Positions 17,236 to 26,364 are shown, counted from the first letter of the stretch. The stretch: DNA of 64,000 bases from Terriglobia bacterium (GCA_020072845.1 JAIQGF010000007.1:212291-276290); one strand, 5' to 3'. Numbers and translations are program-made. The notes: generated by a model from the sequence alone, not told the origin.

Positions 17236-17257
17236 ATGGACCCCACTCGAAAAACGA

Positions 17258-17986
17258 CTACAGCGGCAACATGCCGATAATCGACTCCACCGCGTTTTCC
17301 AGATTCGCGAGCGCCAGGGTCTGCCGCAGTCCCTGCGAGTACACGTAGGCCGCCTTGGCGATGTTGCTGAGCGGACCCTTAACGGCGTGAAGCTCGTCGC
17401 TGGTCAGCACTCTCAGCGTGATCGTCGCCTCGGCATGGGTCGGGTTGAGCAACAGCGCGTCGTAGAGCCGCTCGGTAATCTGCAGTTGGGTGACACGCAC
17501 CGGCAGGATTCGCCCGGGCCCCCAAACGAACAGCACGGTTGGGACGGTTGACTGCGGGACCGAGCGTTTCGCTTGCGCGCCGGCGGAGCCTCCGATGGAA
17601 ATGCCGCCCGCGCCGGCCGATGCGGACACCGAGCCGAGGAGGTATCGGACACTGGAACCGCCGGTCGGATACAACAGCATCTCCAGGGCGGCCAGCCTGC
17701 TGTACACGCCGGTGGAGTCAGCAAGGCCCGCCGCCACAGGACTCCCGTCGGCGATCATGTCTCCGGCGTCCATGAACAGCGTGAAGGAGAACTGCTCTCC
17801 GGGCATGCCCTTGACGGCAAGCGGATTCGCCGACCCGGTCGCCTCCGCGGCGTGCGCCGGCTCCGGCTGACTCCAGGTGTGCGTCATCGTCTCCGGGTTG
17901 TACTGGAAGATGATGACGTTCGGCAGAGGCACCAGGAACGTCGGCATGAACTCCACCAGCGCGCCTCGTAGATACTTGCCCGGCAT
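17258..17986 (-). CDS. eCIS tube initiator, CIS tube domain protein (Afp7 N-terminal-like)
   Basis: A 242-residue protein with the CIS tube N-terminal signature: PNVIIFQYNPETMTHTW at about residues 23-39. This is the domain that forms the ring between hub and tube in Afp7/Pvc7. A central Gly/Ala-Ser-rich linker (about 118-140) precedes a second folded part (VPTVLFVWGPGRILPVRVTQ, and LLNPTHAEATITLRVLTSDE). AAAGGAACACG provides the RBS. It lacks the LysM domain, which is encoded by the next gene. An 80-bp gap separates it from the gene upstream, the largest within the operon core. Confidence 0.85.
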   Translation of the reverse strand: MPGKYLRGALVEFMPTFLVPLPNVIIFQYNPETMTHTWSQPEPAHAAEATGSANPLAVKGMPGEQFSFTLFMDAGDMIADGSPVAAGLADSTGVYSRLAALEMLLYPTGGSSVRYLLGSVSASAGAGGISIGGSAGAQAKRSVPQSTVPTVLFVWGPGRILPVRVTQLQITERLYDALLLNPTHAEATITLRVLTSDELHAVKGPLSNIAKAAYVYSQGLRQTLALANLENAVESIIGMLPL

Positions 17987-18066
17987 ACAGGTTCGTGTTC
18001 CTTTCCGTTGTCATTGGGCCCGCGATGCTTGCGGCGACGAATCCTCGAAGTTGCGGCGCACGCGGC

Positions 18067-18303
18067 TCAGAGCGAGCGCTCGATTTGCCTCACAATCTCG
18101 TCCGCAATGGATTTCGCGAGCATGTCCGTCGAGCCGGCCCCGGCCGGCACCGACACTCGCATCGCTTCTACGTTTCCGGACCGCCGCAGGTGAACAACCG
18201 AGCCGGCCAGGGCATCGGCAATCAGACGGGCCAGGCGCTTTGCTTCGCTCTCCGAAATTCCGGAGAGGTTCAGCCGGACGTTATCCAGCGTAAGCTCGAC
18301 CAC
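18067..18303 (-). CDS. Small conserved-context eCIS protein, unknown function
   Basis: A 78-residue, mostly helical protein. It starts with GTG at 18303, with GGAGGGGTGAGCT just upstream, only 3 nt after the ATPase stop. The N-terminus (VELTLDNVRLNLSG) has the short alternating-strand pattern seen at the ends of other small eCIS proteins. The rest is amphipathic helix (ISESEAKRLARLIADALAG). By position, between the ATPase and tube initiator, it may be a chaperone or adaptor. I do not recognise the family. Confidence 0.65.
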   Translation of the reverse strand: MVELTLDNVRLNLSGISESEAKRLARLIADALAGSVVHLRRSGNVEAMRVSVPAGAGSTDMLAKSIADEIVRQIERSL

Positions 18304-18306
18304 AGC

Positions 18307-20415
18307 TCACCCCTCCCAATCTCCCGGACGCAGCATCACGCCGTGCTTGGCAACCTCGCGCCGCGCCGCGTTCAGTACATGGTTCATGGTGATTCGCGAA
18401 CCCTCAGCGCGCGCCAGAAACGCGGCTGACAAAGCCGCTAAGGTGATATCGGCGCCGCTCATGTTCAGCTTGCCGGCAAGGAAATCCCAGTCAATGTCCT
18501 GCAGCAAAGCCTCGCCCCGGGGCGAGTGCGCGAGCAGAGCGCGCTTCCACAAAGCCAGGCGCTCGGCAGGACCGGGCTGGATGAAATCGACGATGAACCT
18601 GAGCCGGCGCACGAAGGCCTTGTCCAGATCGCCCTTACGGTTCGTCGCCAGGATGGCGATGCCATCAAACTGTTCCATGCGCTGGAGCAGATAATCGATT
18701 TCAATGTTCGCGAACCTGTCGTGCGCGTCCTTGACCTGGGTCCGTTGTCCGAAGAGCGCGTCCGCCTCATCGAACAGGAGTACCACGTTGGTGCGTTCGC
18801 AGGATTCGAACACCTGCTTCAAGTGCTTCTCGGTTTCTCCGATGTACTTGTTCATCACGCCCGCCAGATCGACGCGGTAGAGCTTCATGCCGAGCGAGGC
18901 TGCCATCACCTGCGCGGCCATGGTTTTTCCCGTTCCGCTCGGGCCTGCGAACATGGCGGTGATGCCGCGGCCCATGGGAACAAGTTTTTCGAATCCCCAG
19001 TCCTCGTACACCGGCCAGCGCAGCCGCGCCTGTTGCTCCAATTCCCCGAGGTGCTGCCGCACGCCGGCGGGGAGCACGATGTCGTTCCACGTGTAAGGGC
19101 AGAGCATGGGCGTCAACAGCTCATGCGGGCCCTGGTGAAGATTTCCCCGGCAGACATTGGCGACCGCGTCTGCTCCGGCCGCCTCCACGCGGGCGGCATT
19201 GACGATCTCCGCCGGAACCAGTGTCCAGTCGGTGATCGGCTCCGGGGCCGGCGAATCGGAAAGTTGTGTCCAAAGTGAGAGCCGCGCGTCGCGCGTGAGC
19301 CGCGGCAAGCGAATCGATAGGCGTGCCACCGCTGGACGTGTAGTTTGCGACAGCGGCAGCTGCGACCCGAAGATCGTAAGTTCCGGCTGCATCACGAGGT
19401 CCCACACATTGGGGTTCGCGCGCTCGGCGTGACGCCAGTACAGAACGCCGCCCACCAGCTTTGCCAACCGTGCCGCGCGCACCGCTCGCTCCGTGGCGGT
19501 CGCCGGCGGGACGTCGCTGCCCATCAACAAAGCAGCGTCCGCTGAAACCAAGTTGCAGCCCAAAGCCGCGGCGAGCTGTCCAGCCAGTGTTTCTCTTCCC
19601 GACCCATCCGGTCCGACCAACTCCAACTCGATGAGCGGACACGAATCCCCGCTGTCCTGGCATGCGTCTCGCACCACCGCTACGAATGCCTGCATCCTGG
19701 CTAGTTCCGCCGGATATAGACAGGTCTTGGTTGCGTTCTCGGCCGCGGGAATAAACGCGGCCGCCGATCCCAGCATTGGATCGATGGGCGCCAACCGGGT
19801 GAGCCACTGCACGACACCCGGATCGGCCACCCATGCAGTCGCCACGGACCCGCTATCCGAAACGTTGTCAGCGGGCGAAGCGATGCGCCAGCGAATCAGG
19901 TTGCAGTCCGGCCCGAAGCTCACGCCGAGCGGCGATTCAAACAGTGCCGCAGCCAGCCAAGGCGTTGCCCTGCCGGCAGTGGCGTCATCGTGCAGGTATC
20001 CGTAAACGCGCCGCAGCATCGGGTCGACTTCGACCGCAACCGTGAGCGACAGCAGATCCAGTTCCGCCTGCGATAGCTCGAATGCCTGCTGCAAGTGCGC
20101 CCACGGCGGATCGAGCGCAAACGCCGCGTCGGCGGCCAGAATTAATGGAGCAAGCTCCCGCGCGCTGGAATCGTTTTCATAAAACAGCGCTTCGGCTTCT
20201 CTCAGTTCGGCAGGATCGGTGAGGATGCGGTCGATTTCGCTGTCGGGAATGACCAACCCGTGTTCCGTCTCCGTGCGCCCGTTGGCCCACAGTGACCGCA
20301 TCCACAAGACGCGGCGCTGCGCGCGCACCCGTATGCGCCAGGTGAACGCCGGCCCTGCCGCTGGTCGCTCCATCGCGGCAGCCCTTCCGTTGTTCGGCTC
20401 TTTCTTCAATCTCAT
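18307..20415 (-). CDS. eCIS AAA+ ATPase (Afp15-like)
   Basis: A 702-residue AAA+ ATPase. Walker A (GPSGTGKT, about residue 490), Walker B (VLLFDEADALFG, about 543) and sensor-1 (ILATNRKGDLD) are complete, with arginine-finger-type RR downstream. The N-terminal half is a family-specific winged or helical region (LDLLSLTVAVEVDPMLRRVYGYL). Afp15-type ATPases are required for eCIS particle assembly in the cytoplasm. I use the ATG at 20415, 2 nt after the DUF4255 gene ends; an alternative start at 20436 would overlap that gene. Its place after the cap gene is typical. Confidence 0.9.
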   Translation of the reverse strand: MRLKKEPNNGRAAAMERPAAGPAFTWRIRVRAQRRVLWMRSLWANGRTETEHGLVIPDSEIDRILTDPAELREAEALFYENDSSARELAPLILAADAAFALDPPWAHLQQAFELSQAELDLLSLTVAVEVDPMLRRVYGYLHDDATAGRATPWLAAALFESPLGVSFGPDCNLIRWRIASPADNVSDSGSVATAWVADPGVVQWLTRLAPIDPMLGSAAAFIPAAENATKTCLYPAELARMQAFVAVVRDACQDSGDSCPLIELELVGPDGSGRETLAGQLAAALGCNLVSADAALLMGSDVPPATATERAVRAARLAKLVGGVLYWRHAERANPNVWDLVMQPELTIFGSQLPLSQTTRPAVARLSIRLPRLTRDARLSLWTQLSDSPAPEPITDWTLVPAEIVNAARVEAAGADAVANVCRGNLHQGPHELLTPMLCPYTWNDIVLPAGVRQHLGELEQQARLRWPVYEDWGFEKLVPMGRGITAMFAGPSGTGKTMAAQVMAASLGMKLYRVDLAGVMNKYIGETEKHLKQVFESCERTNVVLLFDEADALFGQRTQVKDAHDRFANIEIDYLLQRMEQFDGIAILATNRKGDLDKAFVRRLRFIVDFIQPGPAERLALWKRALLAHSPRGEALLQDIDWDFLAGKLNMSGADITLAALSAAFLARAEGSRITMNHVLNAARREVAKHGVMLRPGDWEG

Positions 20416-20417
20416 GT

Positions 20418-21716
20418 TCAAACCTGAAGCCACCATGCCGGCGCCGATTCCACGCCGTTCACGCGAATTCGTATGGTGTATCGTGCTGTCGCCAGATTCG
20501 CGGGCGGTTGAAATGTGATCGCGGTTCCTCCCGGATTGACAGTGAACTTGCCCGCCGCCGCTGGTCCCTCGGCAAGCGGGACCGGATCGAGCAGCAACTC
20601 GGTCTTGCCGGTCACGAACCCTGCCCCTTGGATCGTGAACGGGCCGGCCCCGGACAGGACCGGCGGATCGGTCGCGTCCACGCGGGCGGCAATGCTGAAC
20701 GGCGTCGCGTTCGAGCGCACCGCGCCGGGGTCCGTCGCCGGCAGATTGTTGCCGACACGCAACTGGTACACGCCCGCAGGCGGCGAATTAGCGGGCAGCG
20801 CTCCCACCGCGCTCGGGAGCTTAAGCGTGAAGCGAGTTTCGCTTTGCGGCGGCGCCGGCGCCGTCAACCAAGCGGTGATGTTGGACTCCGTACCATCCGG
20901 CGCAAGCAAGTACACTCGATCCTTCAGTCCTGCGCCGTAAAGAAAGACGGTTTCTCCCGGCGCCACCGTCGCCGGAGAAAGATCGAAGGATTTGATATCC
21001 GGATTCCCCGCCGTGCTGTCGGGCGAGTGATACGCGACGGTGCGAAACGTGCCGATCACCTGCCCCGCCGCCGCGAACGGGAGTGCAGTCGCATCCACCG
21101 CGAGGCCGATTTGACGCGGCTTCGGCGCCAGCTGAAATGCGGAAGTTTCCGGCGAAAGCATCACGACGCTGACCCGGTAAATAGTGCTCAACCTCATCGC
21201 CACGGTGGTTGCCTGCCAAAGCCGGCCGAGTTCCTCAGTCGATTCAATCTCCATCGTGAGCGTCCATTCCTGCTTCACCCCCTGGCCGCCGAGCACGACG
21301 GTTGTCGTCAGGATCGGGTCCTCATGGAAGCAGCGGAGAGCAATGCTCATGGCCTGCTGCTCGTGCACGTAATCTCCCTTCGCGTAAGCCGTCACCAGGT
21401 AGTAGAGGTTCAGCGTCAGCGGCTGGAACGCGACCGGGGTATGGTTCCCCGGAGGCGGCGGAGTAAACGGCGGCATATTGCGCTGGAATTTGTCCTGGGA
21501 AACGTGGAACAGGTAGAGCGTCAATTCGCAGTCGCCGGTGGAGCGAAGTTCGTCTGGAGCGACGCCCGTGATGTTGATGGTGTACGAGGGGCCGGGATTG
21601 TGCGGCAGGTTGTTGGGATTCCAAATCGGCGATTGGTCTCGGCAGTCCTTCAGCTTCTGAACCAGCAGGTCGGTAACCACCGAGAGATCCAGCAATCCCA
21701 GCAGGGCCGGCGGCAT
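20418..21716 (-). CDS. DUF4255 (Pvc16-like) tail-cap protein with C-terminal IPT/TIG-like domain
   Basis: A 432-residue protein. The first ~185 residues match the DUF4255/Pvc16 N-terminal domain (DLSVVTDLLVQKLKD, LTLYLFHVSQDKFQRN, LYYLVTAYAKGDYVHEQQAM). Pvc16/Afp16 caps the tail tube and fixes its length. The C-terminal ~240 residues look like one or two Ig/IPT folds (SFDLSPATVAPGETVFLYGAGL and FTIQGAGFVTGKTELLLDPV), an extension beyond minimal Afp16. RBS AGGGGG precedes the ATG. The cap gene follows sheath, tube and the accessory proteins, as in Streptomyces-type eCIS. Confidence 0.85.
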   Translation of the reverse strand: MPPALLGLLDLSVVTDLLVQKLKDCRDQSPIWNPNNLPHNPGPSYTINITGVAPDELRSTGDCELTLYLFHVSQDKFQRNMPPFTPPPPGNHTPVAFQPLTLNLYYLVTAYAKGDYVHEQQAMSIALRCFHEDPILTTTVVLGGQGVKQEWTLTMEIESTEELGRLWQATTVAMRLSTIYRVSVVMLSPETSAFQLAPKPRQIGLAVDATALPFAAAGQVIGTFRTVAYHSPDSTAGNPDIKSFDLSPATVAPGETVFLYGAGLKDRVYLLAPDGTESNITAWLTAPAPPQSETRFTLKLPSAVGALPANSPPAGVYQLRVGNNLPATDPGAVRSNATPFSIAARVDATDPPVLSGAGPFTIQGAGFVTGKTELLLDPVPLAEGPAAAGKFTVNPGGTAITFQPPANLATARYTIRIRVNGVESAPAWWLQV

Positions 21717-21728
21717 ATCGTTTCCCCC

Positions 21729-22586
21729 TCAACCCTGTCGCAGTCCAAAACACGATAGGAACCCTCGCGACAACAGTCCCGGCGATGTGGAGTGTTTTAC
21801 GGCTCGCGGCGGCGCAGGCGCGCTTGATGGAAGCACCCGAACTTCGATCGAGCCGATGCGAACCGATGCCGCAGCGCTTGTGCCCGGCTTGGGCGGCACG
21901 CCCGGCTCAGTGCTCGGAACTGGAGCCGTGATCACACGCTGGTGTGCGTACAGCGCGGGTGAGTGGCTGTCGCTCCGCGCCGGCTCACTGCGCCATGTCG
22001 GGTGCGCGGAAACCGAACGCTGCTCCCGCAGGTACTCCGCTGGCGAGCCGCGTTCGCCCGCATCGGCACCTGGCATCGCCGTGTCCGCGTTCGAGACGGA
22101 ACCCGAATTCGCGATTTCCCGCCGATCTTGATTCGCCGCGGTGCGTGACGACGGCCTCGCCAAGCGATGGTCGAGCGTCTGAATCGGAAAACTGTTGGTA
22201 CGTGCGCGGCTGGTGGGCGAACCAGACTCCTTTTCCGGCTGTGCGCGGTGCATCAATGTTGTCCGGCCGGCTGGCGCGGCGGCATTCGGTGCAGCGTTCA
22301 CGACGTGCTCGGCAGACCGGTGCAACCCACCAGCCGCAAGACTTGATCCAAAACTCTCCTGTGACCCCGCTGCGGTTTGTGAGGCATCGCTCTCGGAATC
22401 GCCTGGGCGGCGCGGCTCAAGCTCGCCTGCAATCGTCGAAGTTTCCAGCCGCCGTGGGCGCTCCTCCGAACGCAGCGCGAACTGCGTCATTTCCCAGCGG
22501 CGAAATAGCGGTGTGGCCGGCTTGAGCACCGGCGCCAGCGTCAGTCTCTGCCCGGAGATCCGCTGGAGATACGACGCGCGACGCAT
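21729..22586 (-). CDS. Disordered eCIS-associated protein, unknown function
   Basis: A 285-residue protein from the ATG at 22586, which overlaps the previous stop (TGATG). A longer frame extends upstream but only across the neighbouring gene. The N-terminus (MRRASYLQRISGQR) recalls the openings of other eCIS accessory proteins. Residues about 40-240 are Ser/Pro/Ala/Arg-rich and probably disordered. The C-terminal SVRIGSIEVRVLP motif, about 40 residues from the end, is a short strand of the kind found at the termini of small eCIS proteins and probably docks onto the particle. A linker or scaffold role is possible. A tape-measure function is not supported, because no long helical stretch is present. 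Confidence 0.7.
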   Translation of the reverse strand: MRRASYLQRISGQRLTLAPVLKPATPLFRRWEMTQFALRSEERPRRLETSTIAGELEPRRPGDSESDASQTAAGSQESFGSSLAAGGLHRSAEHVVNAAPNAAAPAGRTTLMHRAQPEKESGSPTSRARTNSFPIQTLDHRLARPSSRTAANQDRREIANSGSVSNADTAMPGADAGERGSPAEYLREQRSVSAHPTWRSEPARSDSHSPALYAHQRVITAPVPSTEPGVPPKPGTSAAASVRIGSIEVRVLPSSAPAPPRAVKHSTSPGLLSRGFLSCFGLRQG

Positions 22587-23356
22587 CACAATCCTCCCTG
22601 CTCCCGCACCATTTCCGCGTACTGCGTGCGGCGGCTGCGCGGCAAATCCAGGATTTTCGCCTCCGGCCAGTGATAATTCAGGGCGAGAAGGTGGACCTCT
22701 TCGTACACATATGACGCCTGGTCTTTCAGTTCCCGCAGCACAAACTGCGTCACATCGAAGAAGACGGTGAGTTTGGTCCCGCATTCCGGGCACGAGCCCT
22801 GAATCTCGTGGGACAAGCTCGGGGCCAGCGATTCCATCGAACGCTCCACCTTGCGGCGCGTCGGCGCGTCCACCTCGGCAGGCGTGACGCAGCGGCGCAG
22901 CAGTTCGCGGCCGGGATGGCGCGCGCCGTTCACCGCCATGAGGTCTTCGCCGCAGGGAACACGGAATCTCGCTCCCAAACCGCGCAAACGGAACCAGCCG
23001 GCATGTTCGTCGCGCTCCACGCCGCCGCGCATGCGCACCGGATGGTGCGCCAGATAGTCGGCGATGCGGAACGAGATATCGGCTCTTGCGCCGCAATCGG
23101 CGTTCTGGCATACCACGTCCGTCGCGATCAGCCCGCCAAACACAGCGCTGCGGATCAGCAACAGGATGACCTCGAGGTCGGTGATCGCCAGCGCGGCCGC
23201 ATCGACCGGCGCCCCGTCGGCGCGCGTGGCGAGGCGCCCGATGACGGTCAATGCCAGCGCCAGGTTGAGAGAGCGCGCGTCGGCTAACGCCAGGTCGTCA
23301 GCGCCCGTGGGCTGCCGCACGGCAACGTCGAATCCGCTGACCGGGAGCTTGAACAT
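22586..23356 (-). CDS. Zinc-ribbon eCIS protein, baseplate-hub-chaperone-like
   Basis: A 256-residue protein with two Cys pairs: CQNADCGARADISF (about residues 83-96) and CPECGTKLTVFF (about 196-207), likely forming one zinc ribbon. The N-terminus (KLPVSGFDVAVRQPTGADDL) matches proteins annotated as T4-type baseplate hub assembly chaperones in eCIS loci. The C-terminus (SYVYEEVHLLALNYHWPEAKI) has the helical 'HxLAxxYHWxxxxIL' pattern of those proteins. It likely helps assembly rather than being a large structural part. It lies 5 nt after the tube gene. Confidence 0.7.
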   Translation of the reverse strand: MFKLPVSGFDVAVRQPTGADDLALADARSLNLALALTVIGRLATRADGAPVDAAALAITDLEVILLLIRSAVFGGLIATDVVCQNADCGARADISFRIADYLAHHPVRMRGGVERDEHAGWFRLRGLGARFRVPCGEDLMAVNGARHPGRELLRRCVTPAEVDAPTRRKVERSMESLAPSLSHEIQGSCPECGTKLTVFFDVTQFVLRELKDQASYVYEEVHLLALNYHWPEAKILDLPRSRRTQYAEMVREQGGL

Positions 23357-23361
23357 GGCGG

Positions 23362-23871
23362 CTAAGTCTCCGTGGGCTCCGCCAGGCTCTTGTCATGCTC
23401 CCAGCCTTCGTTTTCCAGCTTGATGTGCTCAATCGCGTTGGCATTTCCGCCGGCATCGAGATCGGAAACCGGCTGGTACTCCGATACCCAGCACCGATGC
23501 ACGAGCCAGCGATGCACCGGCTGTCCCGCCTCGTTCAGCAGCTCGACCCGCACTTCGCGTCGCAGGCTTTTGAGCGATTGTGTCGGGCTGCCCTTGTCCA
23601 GCACCTGGGCGGCGTTGGCCCAGTCTTCGAAGTCGCTGTCGTGCGTGAGGCCGCGCTCCAAAGTGATGGGATCGTATTTGGTGCGCCCCAGTCCTTTGCG
23701 GATCAGCCCGTTGCCCCCTTCCTTGTATTCGATCGCATCGGACGAGCGCTTCAAGCCCGTGACCTTGCTCACCCCGGCCACCGGCTGCGTCGATGTCCCG
23801 AAGTACACCAGGAATCGGAATGTCTTGTACGGATCGAATCGGTTGACGTTCACGCTGAACGGTTTGCCCAT
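23362..23871 (-). CDS. eCIS inner tube protein (T4 gp19-like)
   Basis: A 169-residue tube protein. The opening (FDPYKTFRFLVYF, GVSKVTGLKRSSDAIEYKEGGN, LERGLTHDSDFEDWA) is the classic T4_gp19/TIGR02241 pattern of tail tube subunits. The C-terminal NAIEHIKLENEGWE strand is equally typical. The tube polymerises inside the sheath and carries cargo in its lumen. Only one tube gene is present, whereas Afp and PVC have several paralogues. RBS AGGAGGAGCGCC precedes the ATG, and the sheath gene ends 10 nt upstream. Confidence 0.95.
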   Translation of the reverse strand: MGKPFSVNVNRFDPYKTFRFLVYFGTSTQPVAGVSKVTGLKRSSDAIEYKEGGNGLIRKGLGRTKYDPITLERGLTHDSDFEDWANAAQVLDKGSPTQSLKSLRREVRVELLNEAGQPVHRWLVHRCWVSEYQPVSDLDAGGNANAIEHIKLENEGWEHDKSLAEPTET

Positions 23872-23881
23872 GGCGCTCCTC

Positions 23882-25456
23882 CTATGCCTGCGTCTGCCCG
23901 GCCAGTTGCGCGATTTTGATGATGACGAACTCGGCCGGCTTCAGCGGCGCGAATCCGACGACGATGTTCACGATTCCGTTGTCGATATCTTGCTGGGTCG
24001 TGGTCGAACTGTCGCATTTCACCTGGAACGCCTGGCTCGGGGTGACTCCCTGGAAAGCGCCCTGCTGGAACAGCGACAACATGAAGTTCTCAATCGTGGT
24101 GCGGATCGCCACCCACAGCGGCTCGGCATTCGGCTCGAAGACGACCCATCCCAGGTTGCGATACAGCGTCTGTTCCAAGAACAGCGCCATTCTCCGTACC
24201 GGCACGTACCGCCACTGCTGAAATGCCGGATTTTCCGTGACCAGGGTTCGCGCCCCGAACACCACCGTGCCGATGCCCGCAAAATCGCGCAGGCAGTTCA
24301 CGCCTTTGGGATTCAGCGTTCCCTGACGCGGATCGGTCATCCGGCCGCGCTCGACCACGCCGCTCGTGTTCAGGAGGGTCGTCTCAAGTCCGGCCGGAGC
24401 TTTCCAGACGCCGCGGTTTACGTCCGTGCGCGCGTAGACCCCCGCGACGTAACCGCTCGGAGGCAATTCCGCTGCGCCACCGGTCACCTGATCCGTGGTG
24501 CGCAAGTAGGGAAAGTACAGCGCTCCGTTCGCGCTCTTCGGCACCAGCGCATCCATGTCGTCGTGAATCAGCGGCAAGCCGTTCATCCCATCGGCAGAGT
24601 CCTGTTTCGGCGGGTCCATGATGAGAAACGCCTGCTTGCGCTCGCAGAACGCCAGGGCCTCGCTCCACACGCTTTGATCGGCCACGCCCGGCAGCACCAG
24701 CAGATTGAAAATATCCGCCTTGTCCAACGAACTGTCCTGCTGGAATACCGGCGCAAAATCGGCGGCATTGAACGTGGCCCACGTCGCGCCGGGATACCCT
24801 GCGCTGTACCCGAAATTCGCCTGGTTGACAGCGGTAAACGTCGTCGGATAGTTCGGCGGCGTTGTCGGCGCAACTTTCACCAACTGCGAAATTCCATTGA
24901 TCGCTTTGTCGATGTAATTCGGCCCCGCAGGGATCAGCGTCACCTTCCGGAAGGTCTCCGCCCGCGATCCGTACGTGATGACGATATCCGCCGTGTCGTT
25001 CGCGGCTGCGGTCTTCTGCAAATTGCTGATGGTCAGCGTCATCGGGATCAGGTCGGTCGGCTCCAATGCGGTGAACGTCATTCCAGTTCCACCGCCGAGC
25101 GGCAAGCTTGCCGCCTTGACCGCGCCCTGGTCCGTGGGCGGGGTAACCGACATGTCGTAAAAATGGGGTTGCAAGGCGATCACGTACGCATCCGATCCGC
25201 CGTTAAGAAAGAACTGGTTCACGGCATTCGCGACGTGCGACTCAAGGGCGCCGCTTGCGTACAGTCCCCCGAACTCGCGTTCGTAGTCGGTGAAGCTGAA
25301 GATGCGCACCGCCTTCAGCCAATTCGCGGGATTGGTCTTGAACGGATGGGTGTAGCCCACGAATGCGGTGACGGAAGTCGCTGCCGCGGTGATCGTATGT
25401 GCGCTGCTCGGCAGTTCCTGGATGTAGATCCCCGGATAAGTCGGAGTAATCGGCAT
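23882..25456 (-). CDS. eCIS contractile sheath protein
   Basis: A 524-residue tail sheath subunit. The N-terminus (TYPGIYIQELPSSAHTI, TSVTAFVGYT) and the C-terminal domain (LRDFAGIGTVVFGARTL, WRYVPVRRMALFLEQTLYR, and the end strand AEFVIIKIAQ) are the standard sheath signatures, including the extended terminal strands that interlock neighbouring subunits. Contraction of this sheath drives the tube outward. A single sheath gene serves the whole particle. The RBS is GGAGGGCACGTC. The gene is second in the operon. Confidence 0.96.
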   Translation of the reverse strand: MPITPTYPGIYIQELPSSAHTITAAATSVTAFVGYTHPFKTNPANWLKAVRIFSFTDYEREFGGLYASGALESHVANAVNQFFLNGGSDAYVIALQPHFYDMSVTPPTDQGAVKAASLPLGGGTGMTFTALEPTDLIPMTLTISNLQKTAAANDTADIVITYGSRAETFRKVTLIPAGPNYIDKAINGISQLVKVAPTTPPNYPTTFTAVNQANFGYSAGYPGATWATFNAADFAPVFQQDSSLDKADIFNLLVLPGVADQSVWSEALAFCERKQAFLIMDPPKQDSADGMNGLPLIHDDMDALVPKSANGALYFPYLRTTDQVTGGAAELPPSGYVAGVYARTDVNRGVWKAPAGLETTLLNTSGVVERGRMTDPRQGTLNPKGVNCLRDFAGIGTVVFGARTLVTENPAFQQWRYVPVRRMALFLEQTLYRNLGWVVFEPNAEPLWVAIRTTIENFMLSLFQQGAFQGVTPSQAFQVKCDSSTTTQQDIDNGIVNIVVGFAPLKPAEFVIIKIAQLAGQTQA

Positions 25457-25497
25457 GACGTGCCCTCCACGTTCGGACGGTGTACAAGTTCGACGCG

Positions 25498-26364
25498 TTA
25501 CTGGTTTGCGAAGAGCGTCCCGGTTGCGGCCTTCGGTGAACTCCCATCAGCGCCGCCGCTGAGCGTTATGGTTCCATTCGTAGGCACGGAGAAAATTCCG
25601 CTGGCCGGAGGGGACACCGTGATCTCGTACCCGAGTTCGGCCATATCGTTTTGCAGCGTTCCCAGCGTCGCGCCGGCCTTCGTTTTGGTGAACACCACCT
25701 TAAGATCGAAGGTCTTATTCCCGGTATCGACATTGGAGATGCTGGCCGTCGTCCGGTCGCCATCGGCGCCGTTCTTTCTGGCCTGCAGGGTGAATACCGG
25801 CTGCGACTTGCTGTTCTTTACGTCCACGCTCGAGGCTGCTGCCGCGCCGCCGCCGGTCAGCGGGTAATTCGACACGTTGGGATCCGGCACATCATTCGCC
25901 TTAACGGTGCCATCCACGACGTGGACCGCTCCCGGTGAAGTGCCCGGAGCCTTGTCGCTTCCCAGCATTTGCTGGATGGTGGCGGCCGTCAGGCTTGTGT
26001 AGGTCTCCGTCTCGGTCACCGTAACGTCGAATTTGACCTGTGTCGGATCGAGACTCGGAGCCGAAATCTTCGTCGCCACCGTCACGTTGTTGCCCGCCGA
26101 GCCGGGGTCGGCCGCCGTGACCGTCATTGCCGGCTTCGGACTCGCTGCCGCCGCAGGGAAGATGATCTGACGCTCAGCGAGATAGGCCATCAGCGCCTTC
26201 AGCACGTTCTGGTCTGCCGGCGCATACTTCGTGAACGGAGTCCAGTTGGCGCTGACACTCGGAACCGTGCCGGAAAATTGCATTCCGCTGATCGGGATGG
26301 AGAGCTGGCTGCCCGCAGTGTTAGTAAATTCAATTGGACTGCTTCCAAATGCGGAGGTTGGCAT
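25498..26364 (-). CDS. First gene of the eCIS operon, beta-rich hypothetical protein
   Basis: A 288-residue protein of unknown function that opens the eCIS operon, 41 bp before the sheath gene. AAGGAGCT lies before the ATG at 26364. It has no signal peptide or membrane segment. Composition is Thr/Val/Ser/Gly-rich with alternating strands; residues about 75-280 suggest two Ig-like or sheath-insertion-like domains (KPAMTVTAADPGSAGNNVTVA resembles the linker domain inserted in large phage sheaths). It could be a sheath accessory or decoration protein. This is inference from composition and position. Confidence 0.75.
   Translation of the reverse strand: MPTSAFGSSPIEFTNTAGSQLSIPISGMQFSGTVPSVSANWTPFTKYAPADQNVLKALMAYLAERQIIFPAAAASPKPAMTVTAADPGSAGNNVTVATKISAPSLDPTQVKFDVTVTETETYTSLTAATIQQMLGSDKAPGTSPGAVHVVDGTVKANDVPDPNVSNYPLTGGGAAAASSVDVKNSKSQPVFTLQARKNGADGDRTTASISNVDTGNKTFDLKVVFTKTKAGATLGTLQNDMAELGYEITVSPPASGIFSVPTNGTITLSGGADGSSPKAATGTLFANQ

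Noticed and set aside
15907..17280. 457-codon plus-strand open frame over the hub and LysM genes
   Set aside because: Antisense to two genes with recognisable domains; composition typical of a shadow frame.
23372..25867. 831-codon plus-strand open frame across the sheath and tube genes
   Set aside because: It lies antisense to clear sheath and tube genes; its Arg/His/Ala-rich translation has no domain and reflects GC-rich third-position bias.
2467..26364. Prophage or type VI secretion system
   Set aside because: No capsid, terminase, portal, integrase or lysis genes, and no TssJ/L/M membrane complex. The DUF4157, DUF4255 and Afp15-type ATPase genes specify an eCIS.
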